Source of the DNA: Zopfochytrium polystomum
Taxonomy: Eukaryota; Chytridiomycota; Chytridiomycetes; Chytridiales; Chytridiaceae
Direction of reading: 5' to 3'
Length of the DNA stretch: 64,000 nucleotides
Assembly (NCBI GenBank): GCA_025765615.1
Contig: JAIVFJ010000005.1
Coordinates: forward strand, 620,001-684,000
The position numbers were made by a program, and so were the translations under genes. Each line of letters opens with the position of its first letter. Within the stretch, counting starts at the first letter, position 1. The notes beneath the pieces are model-generated. The model made no database searches and had not been told where the DNA came from. It saw only the letters and a list, made by a program, of their open reading frames with translations. Positions 1 through 10,777 of this stretch are shown piece by piece.

Positions 1-451
1 TATACGAAAAATGAGAAAAACCCATAAAAAAAAAAAACACAACAATAAAAAAAAAAAAAATAGGGGAACCAACAAGGAGACAACACCCCGCACAGCACAG
101 GGCAGTCACCCGTACCACTGCGTCCGGTTGGAACCTCCTGTTGCCGCCGCCACTGCACCCGCCTTTGACCGCGTTGGGATGATTGGCTTGGTGATTTGGT
201 ACGCGTCGATCAGATCCTGTGCAGCCACATCACACAGCACGGGAAGGTTTAGTGCTGAAAATCAAATAAAAAAAAGGAGAGAGAGAGAGAGCGAGAGCGC
301 TCGGAAAAAAGCATGTGCACTAACTCTCCACATCGCCTTCGTCAGTTCCACCACAAACTGTCGCTTTACAACAGCCTCGCCCTCTCCTTCTTCCGCGTCG
401 TCCTTGCGACCTGTCGTTGCAGAGTTTCATGTCAGAAATCGAGAACCACCG
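1..451. other. gene-free flank downstream of NSE4
   Basis: No coding region is supported here. The stretch begins with A-rich runs (about 24-61) and a purine-rich tract with GAGAGA repeats near 270-305. A long open frame (11-595, +) crosses it but runs antisense into the conserved C-terminal exon of NSE4 and has no recognisable domain. It most likely holds the 3' untranslated region and terminator of NSE4, which is transcribed leftwards. Confidence 0.5.
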
Positions 452-1602
452 CTAAGCTGTCACCGCACTTATAAGAGGTTGTCCATCAGAGCCATCATAG
501 ATAACAACGGTCCCATCGCGAACGAGAAAGCTCAAGTAAAACAGGTTTTCAACCGTTTGGCTGAACGACTCCGGGTTGACGAAAAAATGGAATAAATTCA
601 CTGGTCCGTGCTGCTTCAGCAACTTTGCGATTTTCTGTACGGTTTTCGACGTTTCGTTTTCAGCCTTCACAATGTCGCTCTCCTTGAGCTAAACGTTTCC
701 AGCGTCAGACAAAGATGGCAAAACAGGATCGAAGTGGGAAATATGATTACCTCTTGGGGCTTCCGAAGTTGGTCTTTGTCCTTTTCAAGGCGCTGCACAA
801 CCCGCTTGACCTCTTTTCGAGCCTTCGGCTCAACGGCAAGTGGTCCGAGCCTGATGCAGAGCGGTTACATCTGAAACCGGCTCCAATGGGACTTACATGA
901 AGTCGCTCGTTGGGGCCCGTAACATGTACTTGGAGGCAATGTCTCCGATTGTCGCCCAGGCAACATCGCTCCTATCGCCTTGCCCACGTTGTGATAAATT
1001 CGGGATCGGCCGATCATTCTGCTTGACGTCTGCTAGCTTTTGGATAAAGTCGTCGATGTCGAATGACTTTCCTGCCAACTTCATTTTCTTCACTTTTTCG
1101 ATGCCAAGCTCCGCAGTTTGCACAATGACCTTTGAGTCAAGGGCAGCTTCTTGGGTGGATATAACTAAACACCACACACACAGAAAAAAGGGTCGTTAGT
1201 TTGGGTCTTTCGGATGCACCACTGTTAGCCAATCACCCTGTTTGAAGAGCTCGTTGGAGCGCTCCAGAATTTCCGCAAGTCCATTAGATTCGCTTTTAAG
1301 ATACTCCAGCTTATTCTCTGGTTGGACGCATTTGAAGAGTCGCATGATTTGTTGGCGAATTGATCAAGAAGTTGTGAATCAGTCTTCAGGTGCGGGGTAC
1401 CTTCAAGTGCTGTTTGTAATGCGCGGTATTCCTTCCTTAGTACTCTCGCCTCCTCGATCGACTGCGTCCGACTCAGCATTTCTGTAACTTCGTTGTCGTC
1501 CACCATGGCGTTCTTGTCGAGGCCATTCTCGTCGCCGGAACTGTCGTCGTCGCGGTCTCGGTCTTGCTGTGAGGCCCGTGCATCCGGTCGTTTTGGCGGC
1601 AT
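452..1602 (-). CDS. NSE4: Nse4-like kleisin subunit of the SMC5/6 complex
   Basis: Kleisin of the nuclear SMC5-SMC6 complex, which acts in recombinational repair and chromosome segregation. Five exons fit all splice phases: 1602-1401, 1317-1237, 1164-897, 850-751 and 688-452, giving 295 aa. The N-terminal exon is acidic and serine-rich. The Nse4 winged-helix region then shows the EYRALQ and ELFKQ segments, followed by EAALDSKV. Exons 3-4 carry FDIDDFIQKL and MLGPLAVEPKARK. The last exon has the family C-terminal signature NPESFSQTVENLFYLSFLVR. Length matches fungal Nse4 (about 300-400 aa). The start is the ATG at 1602, which lies just before the lysine/arginine-rich MPPKRP. It is divergent from the p23 gene with about 130 bp between starts. 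Confidence 0.93.
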
Positions 1603-1730
1603 GGTCCGAACGGCCCTGCTGACACGGACGGACAGACACGTGACCAAGTGTGTGTGGAACTGTTTGGAAAAGGTGGGGGCAACAAAAGGAATGGAAAGGA
1701 AAGAACAGAGAAAATCTGACACAAGCAGCG
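1603..1730. promoter_or_regulatory. shared divergent promoter NSE4 / p23
   Basis: The 128 bp between the two inferred start codons must hold both 5' leaders and promoters if the start assignments are right. No clear TATA box is visible. The arrangement is inferred from gene positions only. Confidence 0.45.
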
Positions 1731-2603
1731 ATGATGTCGGCGTCTCAGGCTCAGTGAGTGCTCTTCGCCGCTGCCCCCGAGCCTCCTAGCGCGTCCTGCT
1801 CGATGGGACGCGACCACAGTCCGCCGTCCCACACCGCCGCACCTGCGAAACTCTCCTTTGCTCCAATGTCTGCGCCCATCTGACCACTCCACACAGACCA
1901 ATCGTTAGCCCCGAGCTTCTTTGGGCCCAGCGTGACAATGAAATCTACTTGACCATCAACGTGTCGGACGTGGTGGACCCGAAGATTGAACTGAAACCCG
2001 ACTCCATTCACTTTGCGGGACCATCCCATGGCAAGCTCTACGAGTTTAAGCTTGATTTTTACAAAGAAATCGACCCTGAGGTGCGACACTTGCTTTCCAA
2101 GCACTAGAACCAAGCTGCCAACACACACATCTTCCCAATGCAACAGTCTTCTCGCAAGAATGTGACCGCCCGCTCCATCGTGCTTATTATCGCGAAAAAG
2201 CAGGGGGAATACCAGTACTGGCCGCGTCTGATTAAATCTTCCACCAAGCCCCACTTCTTGAAGACGGACTTCGCAAGATGGAAGGACGAGGATGACGATG
2301 ACGATGAGGACGCCAGAGGCCCTGGGGGAGGTTTTGACATGTCCCAGGTAAGTAATTCGCCTCCCTGCTCGAGGGAAACTAAGTACAATGACAGTTCACT
2401 GGAATGGGCGACATGATGGGCGGCATGGGTGGAATGGGTGGATTGGGTGGAATGGGTGGTATGGACGGCGGCTTCGGCGGGTGAGCAGTTCGTATTCTTG
2501 TCAGATCGAAAAACTTACAGCATCCCTGCACATTCTCAGCGACGATTCGGACGACGAAGAACCTGCGGGAGAGGGCGCAGAAGAGGAGGAGGAGTCCAAA
2601 TGA
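1731..2603 (+). CDS. SBA1: p23/Sba1 Hsp90 co-chaperone (CS domain)
   Basis: Co-chaperone that binds the ATP-bound closed state of Hsp90 in the cytosol. Exons 1731-1753, 1909-2080, 2147-2347, 2395-2480 and 2540-2603 join in phase to 181 aa. The CS domain starts with HPELLWAQR, whose histidine codon is split by intron 1. It continues with IYLTINV, YEFKLDFYKEIDPE, KNVTARSIVLIIAKK and WPRL. The C-terminus is a GMGG-repeat linker followed by an acidic tail ending DEEPAGEGAEEEEESK, as in fungal Sba1/Wos2. A second in-frame ATG at 1734 could be used instead. A reading with a much shorter second intron (2081-2107) is possible, but the 66-nt intron chosen restores the conserved ESSRKNVTAR strand. Confidence 0.94.
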
Positions 2604-2696
2604 GAAAGCACTCAATAAATTTGGTACCGCTACTGCAACCAAATCGTGGTGATTTGGACGTTTTTTTTTTTGTAGTGATCGCGCAGCAGTAACAAA

Positions 2697-3238
2697 ATGC
2701 AACTGTTTGTGACAAGGGCCACCACCAGCACCTTGCGTCTGATCGGATCACCATGCCCCCAAAGGGCTGGTGCCGGTCTGAGGCGGTATGCTCGGTCCAT
2801 GAGCGCAGGCCCCAGCGGCAGCATTCCACCCTCGACTAAGCCGCAGGAGAGCAGCGGAAGCGCCGCAACTTCAAATGCTCCTCCTTCATCTGATGCTCCT
2901 CCTTCGTCCTTCGAGACGCCTTCCCCTCCACCACCACCGAAAACGAGCTACGGCCTATTCGAGCGTTTTCAGCGAAAGCTGCTCGATGAAGCAGAAGCCC
3001 TCGTGGAAGCACGAAAGAACCCGGAAGGCGAAAAGCAAGTGCTCTTTTGTTTTGGAGCTGTTTATAATCATGCAAATACTGTTTGTTCTGATCATGCTGG
3101 CGTCTCTTTTTTCCTGTCGACCGCTTTACAGTGCTCACTTCCTTACTAGGATGGAGGCGAAGTTCCAGAGGGAAATCAAGGAGCTTGAAATGGTGGAGCA
3201 GAAGAAGTACGCGGGATGCTCAACATTGTGACAAACTC

Positions 3239-3275
<37 letters not shown>

Positions 3276-4286
3276 TCTCTTTCTGGAACAGGTTGGAGGC
3301 AGGACAAAAGTCCAAGCTCTCCTCAACGGCCCACCAACTGCATCGCCGGTTTGAGGAGCTGACGGATTTCGAAAAGAATGAGGCCGAGCGAAACCGATTG
3401 TAGGTGCGACCGTTCGACTTTTACGCAAGCATTCTTATATTTCGCCTTCTGCCTCTCAGGCTTGCTCTAAGTTTCAAGGAGGGGCACTGGGACGAACAAA
3501 AAGGTAGGAATCATTCGACAACGGTCTTTGCTGTTCGCGGAGATTGACGTGCACTGTGCCGAAGAGCTTGCCAGGAAGGGTCCCAAGCTGTGGGAAGCAC
3601 CGACGAAGATGACCGCTGAGAATGTACGTCCGTTTGGTCCTTTGCAAATGTTTTAACAAATCGTTCCCGCTTGGCGACCAGTTTTCCCCTCGGCTTCCGC
3701 CGATATCTGGGCACAATCTGTTGGGAGACAAAGTGGACACTTCGTCGCTGATCGCGGGAAGCAAAGTGTCACTCGTGGCGTTCCTGTTTACGGCCTATGG
3801 AGAGCCACACGTGAAAAGCTATCTTGATCCGTTTCTTGCCGAGTTCAAGGACGTGGAGGGTGTGCGAATCGTGCACTTTAACATTGAAGAAACATGGACG
3901 AAGGCATGGGCATTGAAGCTGTTTGCGCCGCTCATCAAGTGGAGAACACCAAAGGAACTGCACGTTAGTTCTCTTCGTTTTCTTTCCATTTTTTTTTTTA
4001 TCTTTGCTTCCTCCGTGCGTCGTTGGGCCAAATAATCGACGTGTACCTTTTTTGGTCGCTTGCTTTGCAGAGCACGTACGCCATCCACTGTGGGGAAATC
4101 CGGGATCAGCGGAAAGCAGTGGGCATGTCGAACCGGCTGCTGGGGTGGGTGAACCTGGTTGACCATGCGGGACGGATTCGGTGGCAGGCACACGGCCCGG
4201 CCAAGCCGCATGAAGTTGAGACGCTGTTGACGTCGACCAAGCTGCTTCTCCAGCAGCAGCAGCAGCGGCCGGCCAGCCATCGATAA
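2697..4286 (+). CDS. ATP10: ATP10-like mitochondrial ATP synthase assembly factor
   Basis: Assembly factor for the Fo sector of mitochondrial ATP synthase (in yeast, acting on Atp6). Seven exons, 2697-3034, 3150-3206, 3292-3399, 3460-3503, 3565-3623, 3682-3963 and 4071-4286, keep phase throughout and give 367 aa. The N-terminus is arginine-rich with few acidic residues, like a matrix-targeting sequence, followed by a Ser/Pro-rich linker and a charged coiled region. The Atp10 domain is in the last two exons: SLVAFLFTAYGEPHVKSY, then TYAIHCGEI, LLGWVNLVD and IRWQAHG. The tail has five consecutive glutamines. Intron 1 appears to use a GC donor (gcaagt at 3035). Intron 2 carries a run of more than 30 T. 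It lies 93 bp after the p23 stop. Confidence 0.9.
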
Positions 4287-4879
4287 GAAGCATCCAACAA
4301 TGTTACATGCGGTGCTGGACAGGACGACTGACTGAAAGAGATTTATATATATACTGGGATAGCAAACACAAAAACAAAAAAAAAAAAAAGCGGGATAGGC
4401 GCGTACCCCGCGTCTCCTTTCGATGCCCCCCTAAACTAAGGCAGGTCCAGAGGACCAAACAACATATTCCAAAACGCAAGCTTGGTGGAAATCACCTTTC
4501 GCTTCTTTGTTCGAACCCCAAAGAGAACCTAGAACAAACAAGCACTAGTCGCCGGGCCATTTCTTCCCCGCGGTTCGGGAACTGGACTCGCGAGCCAGCC
4601 ATATGCCGTATTGTTCTTATCATTTGGTCCGCTTTTTTTTTTTTTTTTTCTTTTTTTTTTTTTTTTCTTCCTTTCGTTTTTTCTATTTTGTGTTTCGAGG
4701 TCACAAACACCCATTTCCATTTTTGCGTGTTGGATTGTTTGGCTGTTGACTGTCTTTTTTTCCGGCCTGTCTGTCTTGTCTGTCTGTGCTTTGTCTCTCC
4801 GTCCGCTCCGCCACAGTCCACCAGCAATTCTCGGCGTTGGCGCGACGACTTGCCAAGTGTGCCAACCGCAACGGCGACG
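4287..4879. other. intergenic, long pyrimidine tracts
   Basis: Between ATP10 and the next gene. It contains an A-run near 4375-4390 and T-rich tracts at about 4632-4680. Open frames across it are low-complexity read-through of those tracts. No gene is supported. The pyrimidine-rich part may belong to the promoter or leader of the gene starting at 4880. Confidence 0.4.
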
Positions 4880-7246
4880 ATGTCCGTCCCGTGCTCCCCG
4901 GCGATCGCCGCCGGTGCTACCCGCTTCACCATCAAGTTCATCAACCTATCTGCGAAAAACGTGTCCATCCTCTTCAGGCAGCCAGACTGCACAAACTCCC
5001 TGGTCGGGAACCTCTCAATCGGCTTTTCGCAGGCCATCGACGTCTATGATCAACAGGTCCGTGTGCCATTCCGCGCGCTTGCTGCGGCCTCCTGCGATTC
5101 GACTTGACAGTGCCTTACACCCAACTGACTCTGGGCAGGTGTTTGTCGCCATTGGGCAGCTGGACAGCATTGCTGTCTCCTCGTTCACGGCGAGCATTTC
5201 TACAAAGGCCAATTGGACCATCGCATCCGCTTCGGCTGCTGCATCTGTTTCCCTGGGCATGATTGTTGGAATCGTATTTGGCGTCATTGTTGTTGTCCTT
5301 GGTGCCCTGACGATTTTATATGTGATGAGACAGCGCAAGCTTCGGCAACCGTTGTGGCCACCGCCATTCCTTACTGGTAATTGCGTTTTATTATGTATGC
5401 AATTGTAACTGAGACTTTTGCGTGGTTAGGCAAAACGAAGCCGTCTGACGCCAGAAGCTTCGCATCATCAACTATCCCTCTAGCTGGGAAATACGGAGGA
5501 TACTCAACAAATCTTACAGGAGCACCGTCAGATGGTTTTAACACTTTCGATACGAGGGGCGCATCAACGCCGAACTACTCAGCAGGAGGCCCAAAATCTG
5601 ATGGTTTCAACACCTTCGGTACGAGGGGCGCACCGACGCCAAACTACTCAACAGGGACCAGGGATGGCTTTAACACCAACAACATGGGATCTAGAGGGGC
5701 TCCAACGCCGAATTATTCGACAGGAAGTCGAGATGCCAATCATCGAGGTGCCACACCCAACTACCCAACTGCCGGTCGAGACGACTTTTACAGCCGTGGT
5801 GCCGCCGCCCCAAACTACTCGACTGGTAATCGTGGCGACGCAAACCATAGAGGTGCCACTCCCAACTACCCAACTGCTGGCCGGGACGACTTTTACAACC
5901 GTGGTGCCGCCACCCCAAACTACCCGACTGGTAACCGTGAGGCATTCAACACTTTTGGCAACAGAGGAACCACACCAAATTTTTCGACCGGAGGCAGAGA
6001 CATGAATGGGTACCAGGGATCCGCTGGTGCCCCCACTCCAAATTACCCGACTATTGATAGAGATGGAAGCGACTTGGTCGTTCCTAACAGGGCTGCAGCA
6101 TTTCTCAGTCGCGGCGAAGCAAATCTGGAACCTCGCTCCGTGGGACAATCTGATCCTTCTGATGGGCGAAGACAGGACAACAGGGGTATGGCCGAAGCCC
6201 AGAGGGCTGGTGACAAGGGGGACAGCCATCAGCTGCAAGCACCCGACAACTTCACATCCCGAGGCCGAGGACCGCAGCAAGACAGAGACCGCCCCAACGG
6301 ACCGCCTCAACGTAGCCGCTCCAGAGATGATTCTGGCGCGCTAGGTGCTGATTCTCGATCGGACGGAAGAGTGGTTGATGGGCGGCAGCGAAACAGGTCA
6401 CGAGAGGACGGAACTCGGACCAAGAATGGAGAGCGGCCAACTCTGGAGAGACCTGAGGTACGAACTCAACGTTCCAACTACGAAGGGTACGATCAAGCAC
6501 AGGGATCCGCACCGAATGGAGCTGATGCCCCAGTCCTGCGCCAACTGACCAGCGGTCGATCCCCTCGATCACCGTTGGACGTTGTCCCACCACCACGGAG
6601 CAGGTCCAGGAACAGGGATCCGGCGGCAGACGTGCAAAACGACGAAAACCGTCGAGCCGAAACCGGCTTGCGTCCTGCAATGCGAAGGCCGTCCAATAAC
6701 GATGACGGGGCGCGAGGCAACCCTACCGCTCGGTCCCCCACAAACCGGCGCGAAAGGTCGCCATTGCCGCAAGACGACGCGTCGTCCGGCAACCGTGGAA
6801 GATCGCCGAACCCTCCCTCCCGGCCGAACGAAGAGTTCACGCAAGGAAGGCCAGGTGTCTCTCCACAGCCCCCGAGGGATCGAAGCCGACCGCGAAACGA
6901 TCCCACGGAACCCCGGCCTTCGAATCGACAACCCAGCAGGTCTCGACAAGACCGTGCGGCCGACGGCGGTCCACGGGGCGGGGAAGACCGATCGCCACGA
7001 CCCCGAGGTGATGACGACGGTCGGGGCGAAGAATTTGTTCCGTGGCCTCCACGACAAAGGAGCCGATCTAGGGATGAGGAAGGTGCGCTGTCGCAGAATG
7101 GGCGGTCCCAGCGGACGCAGGAAGGCGAGGATCGTCGTCGGCATGATTACGGCGAAGAGTCGGCTGGAAGTGCTCGCAGAGAGAACACCCAAAACTCGGA
7201 AGGCCGCGGACCACCCCCGCGCCGTCGTCCAACCGATGACTTCTAA
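4880..7246 (+). CDS. single-pass membrane protein with RGA-PNY repeats and RS-rich tail
   Basis: Not assignable to a known family. Exons 4880-5056, 5139-5376 and 5430-7246 give 743 aa. Residues 1-98 form a short, Ser/Ala-rich presumed outer region containing NWT and NLS glycosylation-type sequons. Residues about 99-121 are a strong transmembrane helix followed by a basic RQRKLR stop-transfer. The remainder (about 600 aa) is predicted disordered. It has nine degenerate copies of an RGA-x-TPNYSTG-x-RD unit (DNA 5508-6060), then an Arg/Asp/Pro-rich part with several RSRSRD blocks. No cleavable signal peptide is obvious at this ATG, so an upstream exon or a signal-anchor is possible. The single-pass plan resembles the gene at 9026-10078. 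The intracellular placement of the tail is inferred from the positive-inside rule. Confidence 0.75.
5508..6060 (+). repeat. degenerate coding tandem repeat (RGA-TPNYST)
   Basis: About nine imperfect units encoding variants of RGAPTPNYSTG separated by RD/GFNTF-type linkers. Synonymous positions differ between units, so the repeat is kept at the protein level rather than being a recent DNA duplication. Two adjacent units (about 5740-5830 and 5850-5940) are nearly identical in DNA and look like a later segmental duplication. Confidence 0.8.
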
Positions 7247-7523
7247 ATATCAAGGTTCCTGCAACAAGCAAGCTAGCGATTACATTTCTTCTTTCTAATT
7301 CAAGTGTACTTCGAATTGTGTCAAATTCTGTGTAGTGAATGCTTTCTTTCAGCGGAAAATAGAAGAGCGTCTATGAATTGCGAGAATTTCAAATGCGAGG
7401 CTGAACTCGCTCCCAGATAGTTGCATTCCTTATCGTTAGGCACAAAACTTCAACACGCGGGTAAATAAATTGAGCCAAAGGTTATATATATTTTTTTTTG
7501 TTTCTCGGTTTCTTCGCCCGTCG

Positions 7524-8833
7524 TCAAAGATGTGCCAGCTTAAATGTCCCCCTTCTTTTGTCGCTGCTTGTCCATGTTCCTTGCATTTTACCACCAGCGA
7601 CCTTGGCGCGGTAAGTTACTTCAACACCTTCATTCGTTTCGGTAAATGTGATCTCTTGACCGTCTGCCCTCGCAGTTCCTTTGTCGAAGAATTAAACTCA
7701 GAAATGGATTCCAGAAAACAAAGGCAACTCCGCTCACCGCTAATAACGGCATCGGGGTCCAGTAAATTCTTTCCGCTGATGCGAGTTTCGTCGAACAGGA
7801 GGTCGAAACGCATGAGGTATTTTCCACATTCTTTAAACTCCCCCTTAGGAGCGCTTTCAGGACTCAACGTTTCCATCAAATCTTTCCGGGCGTCAGGGTC
7901 GATGACATCCTCGTCCGCAGTTTCAGCCTGATCGCTCGCAACCGCCTGTTTTTGTTCCGCGCTCCCACCGTTTGCGGCAGCCCACTCGAGCTCCCGTCCA
8001 AACCCTCCCCAGACGCCCGCGAGATGCGACGTCGCGGTCGCGGGTCCGGTTCTCGGCTTTCGAATGAATCCCAGTATCGGCTTTCTGCTCTTTGGCGAGT
8101 TGTTGGCCTTTGAAGCGTCGGACGGTCCGTCGGGCTTTTCCGCGGAGCCGGCCGGAAGGCTGTCGATCGTGTTGTTCACCGTGGTGGCGACGGCCTCTTC
8201 GACAATGTCGCCCGTGACTTTCTTTGCGACGTAGTTCACGACGTGGGTGACGGTCTCCGAGGTCAAGGCCGAGGCGGCGACCGAGACCGTCGGTTCCACG
8301 ACCGTGCTGGCTAAGCTGTCGCCGAGCGTTTTCCCTGCTACCGTCGCCACGACCTGGCCGGCGACAAGAACGCCCATGTGCTCATCCACACCCTAATATA
8401 TTTTTTGAATGTTTGTTGTGAGCGAACATACGACGACGATCGCCAAATCATCAGCCTTTTTTCTGTATCCGCGCCTGCGGCGCGAGGCCGTCCCGCCCCC
8501 TTAACTTACCTTTGGCAACGGCGTCAATCCGCGACGCTTCACTTCTGCGAGAACATCCTCGTGGGTCCAGAAGGATTTGTGGCCTTTGATGCCGGCCTTT
8601 GCGATTCCAATGACTGCGAGCGGGGAGTAGAGCGTGCGGAAGCCGCCGCCGACGACGCCGGCGACGCTCTTGCTGTGGGTTTTCCGTATTTCGCGCTCGG
8701 CCTTTAGGAGGGTTTCGTCGTCGAGAGTAACGAGAGGCTAAATGGGGGAGGGGGGGTCTGTCAGATCGAGGCGAACTGTGCCGGGGAAGAGCGCAGTGGC
8801 ATCGCGCACCACTGCATCGTCGCGCTTGAACAT
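7524..8833 (-). CDS. uncharacterised protein, 364 aa
   Basis: I do not recognise this family. Four exons, 8833-8777, 8737-8510, 8392-7738 and 7678-7524, keep phase and give 364 aa. The second exon encodes a compact region (GVVGGGFRTLYSPLAVIGIA, then a Trp-containing KGHKSFWTHEDV) that looks folded. Residues about 96-160 are Ala/Val/Thr-rich. A low-complexity Ser/Lys/Pro linker follows. The C-terminal 110 residues contain alternating hydrophobic beta-like segments (YLMRFDLLFDE, EITFTETNEGVEVTYRAKV, GTWTSSDKRRGTFKL), possibly a small beta-sandwich or barrel. Intron 1 is only 39 nt, so the first exon is the least certain part. Convergent with the gene ending at 7246. Confidence 0.72.
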
Positions 8834-9025
8834 GTTCGCAACTTGGCCCCCCGTGTGCCAAGCAATCGAGCGCGGTGGATTTTATTATGTGCATGTGCGG
8901 TTAAAAAGACAGAAACAGGACCAAAAAGAGACAAAAAGAAAAGAAAAAAAAAGAAAAAAAAAGAAAAAAAAAAAGGCCCCCGCAAGACTGGCCGACGGAG
9001 ACACACAGTTCAAGTAGTTCCAAAA

Positions 9026-10078
9026 ATGGGCACCGTCGTCCTCTCCATGGCCGAGCTGTCGACCGTGACGGCGAGCAGCACCAACGTCCAGAACGAGTGC
9101 TACCCGAACTTGTGCAACCCGGCGAACGTGCTCAACGCGCAGACCACGGACGGCTTCTCGCTTTCAGATGCGTCGAGATGGATGAGCAACCCCGGTCGGT
9201 GTGTGTGCATTTGACGCAAACAACTCAGCCACCCACCCACCCCAGAAGCCAGAAGTGGCCACCCGACCCCCTGACCTGGATCACTGACCCCCTCCCACAC
9301 TCACACCCATACCACAGCCTACGTCAACGGCACGAGCTGCAATACAGAATGGCTGAACTTCCGCTTCCCCGAAAGCCACACTGTTGAGCTGAACACCGTC
9401 TGTATTCGGAACGATTGTACTACCTTCATCCCTCCTCTCATCATCTTCAACACTCCACCTTCAGGCCTCGATCGAGTACGGAGACTATTCATGGACTTTT
9501 GATAGTATGGACTGATGTCTTCTATGCTCTTATTGCCGGTGTCCGCTTGACCCCAATAACGATTCCATCCTTCAGACAAAATGCTGATATGTCCACAAGT
9601 GTCGGTGGCGTACGAGACCGACGGTCCTTACACGTCGCTCGTCCCGGGCACAGACTATCGGTGTTCCATCACGCCCAGAATCAACCATCAAAACGTTACC
9701 GCCGACCGTGTGGACCAATTCGAATTCGAGGACTCGGTGCGATCCATCTCTGGCGTCAAGGAGCTGCGTTTTGTGTGGAACAGCATCATGCCGCAGGGAA
9801 ACTACAAGCCGTACGTGTGTGCAATCGACGTTTTTGAGGTCTTTATTTCCGCGTATGAGCCGGCCAGCTCATCATCCACGGGCGGAAGCGGCACCGCCGT
9901 TGCGAGCAGCAGCGATACCCCGCGCTCCTCGCTGTCGACCGGTGCGGCCGTGGGAATTGCGCTCCTGGTGTTGGTGGTTGCGGCGGTCGTGGCGCTGCTC
10001 TTGGTTCGAAGGCATAATATAAACAGGCGGAAGCAGGCGGCTCTGGCGATGCGCATCCAGGCATCTCGTTCGTTCTAG
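9026..10078 (+). CDS. single-pass membrane protein, possible discoidin-like ectodomain
   Basis: Exons 9026-9194, 9318-9397, 9465-9504 and 9576-10078 give 263 aa. Residues about 30-205 have the rhythm of an F5/8 type C (discoidin) sandwich: a NPANVLNAQ segment, SRW, EWLNFRFPES, then YSWTFD, VSVAYETDGPYTSL, a phenylalanine-rich FEFEDSV strand, and a final FEVFI strand. Cysteines are spaced as in secreted proteins and NGT and NVT sequons are present. A Ser/Thr/Gly linker leads to a transmembrane helix (about residues 214-236) and a basic RRHNINRRK cytosolic tail. No signal peptide is evident at this ATG, so a missed 5' exon is possible. The second intron uses a weak donor (gtctgt at 9398) chosen because it restores the frame. 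The discoidin assignment is tentative. Confidence 0.7.
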
Positions 10079-10420
10079 GCTTCCTTCAATCGCGTGTGAA
10101 CAACCACATGTTTCCTCGCGGGCTTGGTCGTCTCCATATATATCTCCTTATTTTTTTTTTCTTTTTTCCTTCCCCTTAATCCCTTTATTCTCCCTGTGCG
10201 CCACTGGTGAGTGATGAAGCGTTGTTGGCGGCTTGCATAACGCTATTTCTTTACGGTGGTGCGTGCCCGACTATGCGGTCTCATGGTTTTGCTGTTGATT
10301 GTTGCACGAAACGCCCTATTCCCTTTTCAATTTCTTCGCTTTTGCTTTCGTTTCGTTTTTTTTTTCGTTTCCTCGAGCGGGCGGCGAGTGACGCCTTTTT
10401 GCCGTGATCTGGGCCACCGC

Positions 10421-10466
10421 CAACAACAACAACAACAGGAACAACAACAGGAACAACAACAACAAA
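10421..10466. repeat. CAA-rich trinucleotide tract
   Basis: Imperfect (CAA)n with interspersed CAGGAA units. It is noncoding in the chosen models. Confidence 0.85.
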
Positions 10467-10563
10467 TCACCCACCATCCCTCGCTCGCTCACTCACTCTC
10501 CTCGACGATAACACACACAATAACAACACGAGGAGCCGACTGCACACCGCCACCACCCACCCA

Positions 10564-10565
<2 letters not shown>

Positions 10566-10605
<40 letters not shown>

Positions 10606-10646
10606 GCACCCTCACAACCGCACACCACACACCGCACACCGCACAC

Positions 10647-10695
<49 letters not shown>
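10566..10695. repeat. two (CA)n microsatellites with a CACACCG spacer
   Basis: Two CA dinucleotide runs (about 10566-10602 and 10649-10695) flank a short tandem of CACACCG-type units. They lie about 80 bp upstream of the zinc-finger start codon, hence probably in its promoter or 5' leader. Confidence 0.9.
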
Positions 10696-10697
<2 letters not shown>

Positions 10698-10777
10698 AAG
10701 CATTCGCCTAATTCGGGTTTGCTGCCGCAAAAAAGGGCAGGCCACAGCTGCAAACTTGCCCCCTGAGAGAGAGGGGG

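Larger units (their letters stand above)
10079..10777. other. intergenic region rich in simple repeats
   Basis: About 700 bp between the membrane-protein gene and the zinc-finger gene. It holds a T-rich stretch (10150-10190), a CAA/CAG-rich tract and two CA dinucleotide tracts listed separately. Open frames here are products of these repeats. The last 80 bp are probably the promoter or leader of the zinc-finger gene. Confidence 0.5.

Noticed and set aside
11..595. 194-aa plus-strand ORF at the window start
   Set aside because: Low-complexity lysine start, antisense to the conserved last exon of NSE4, no domain.
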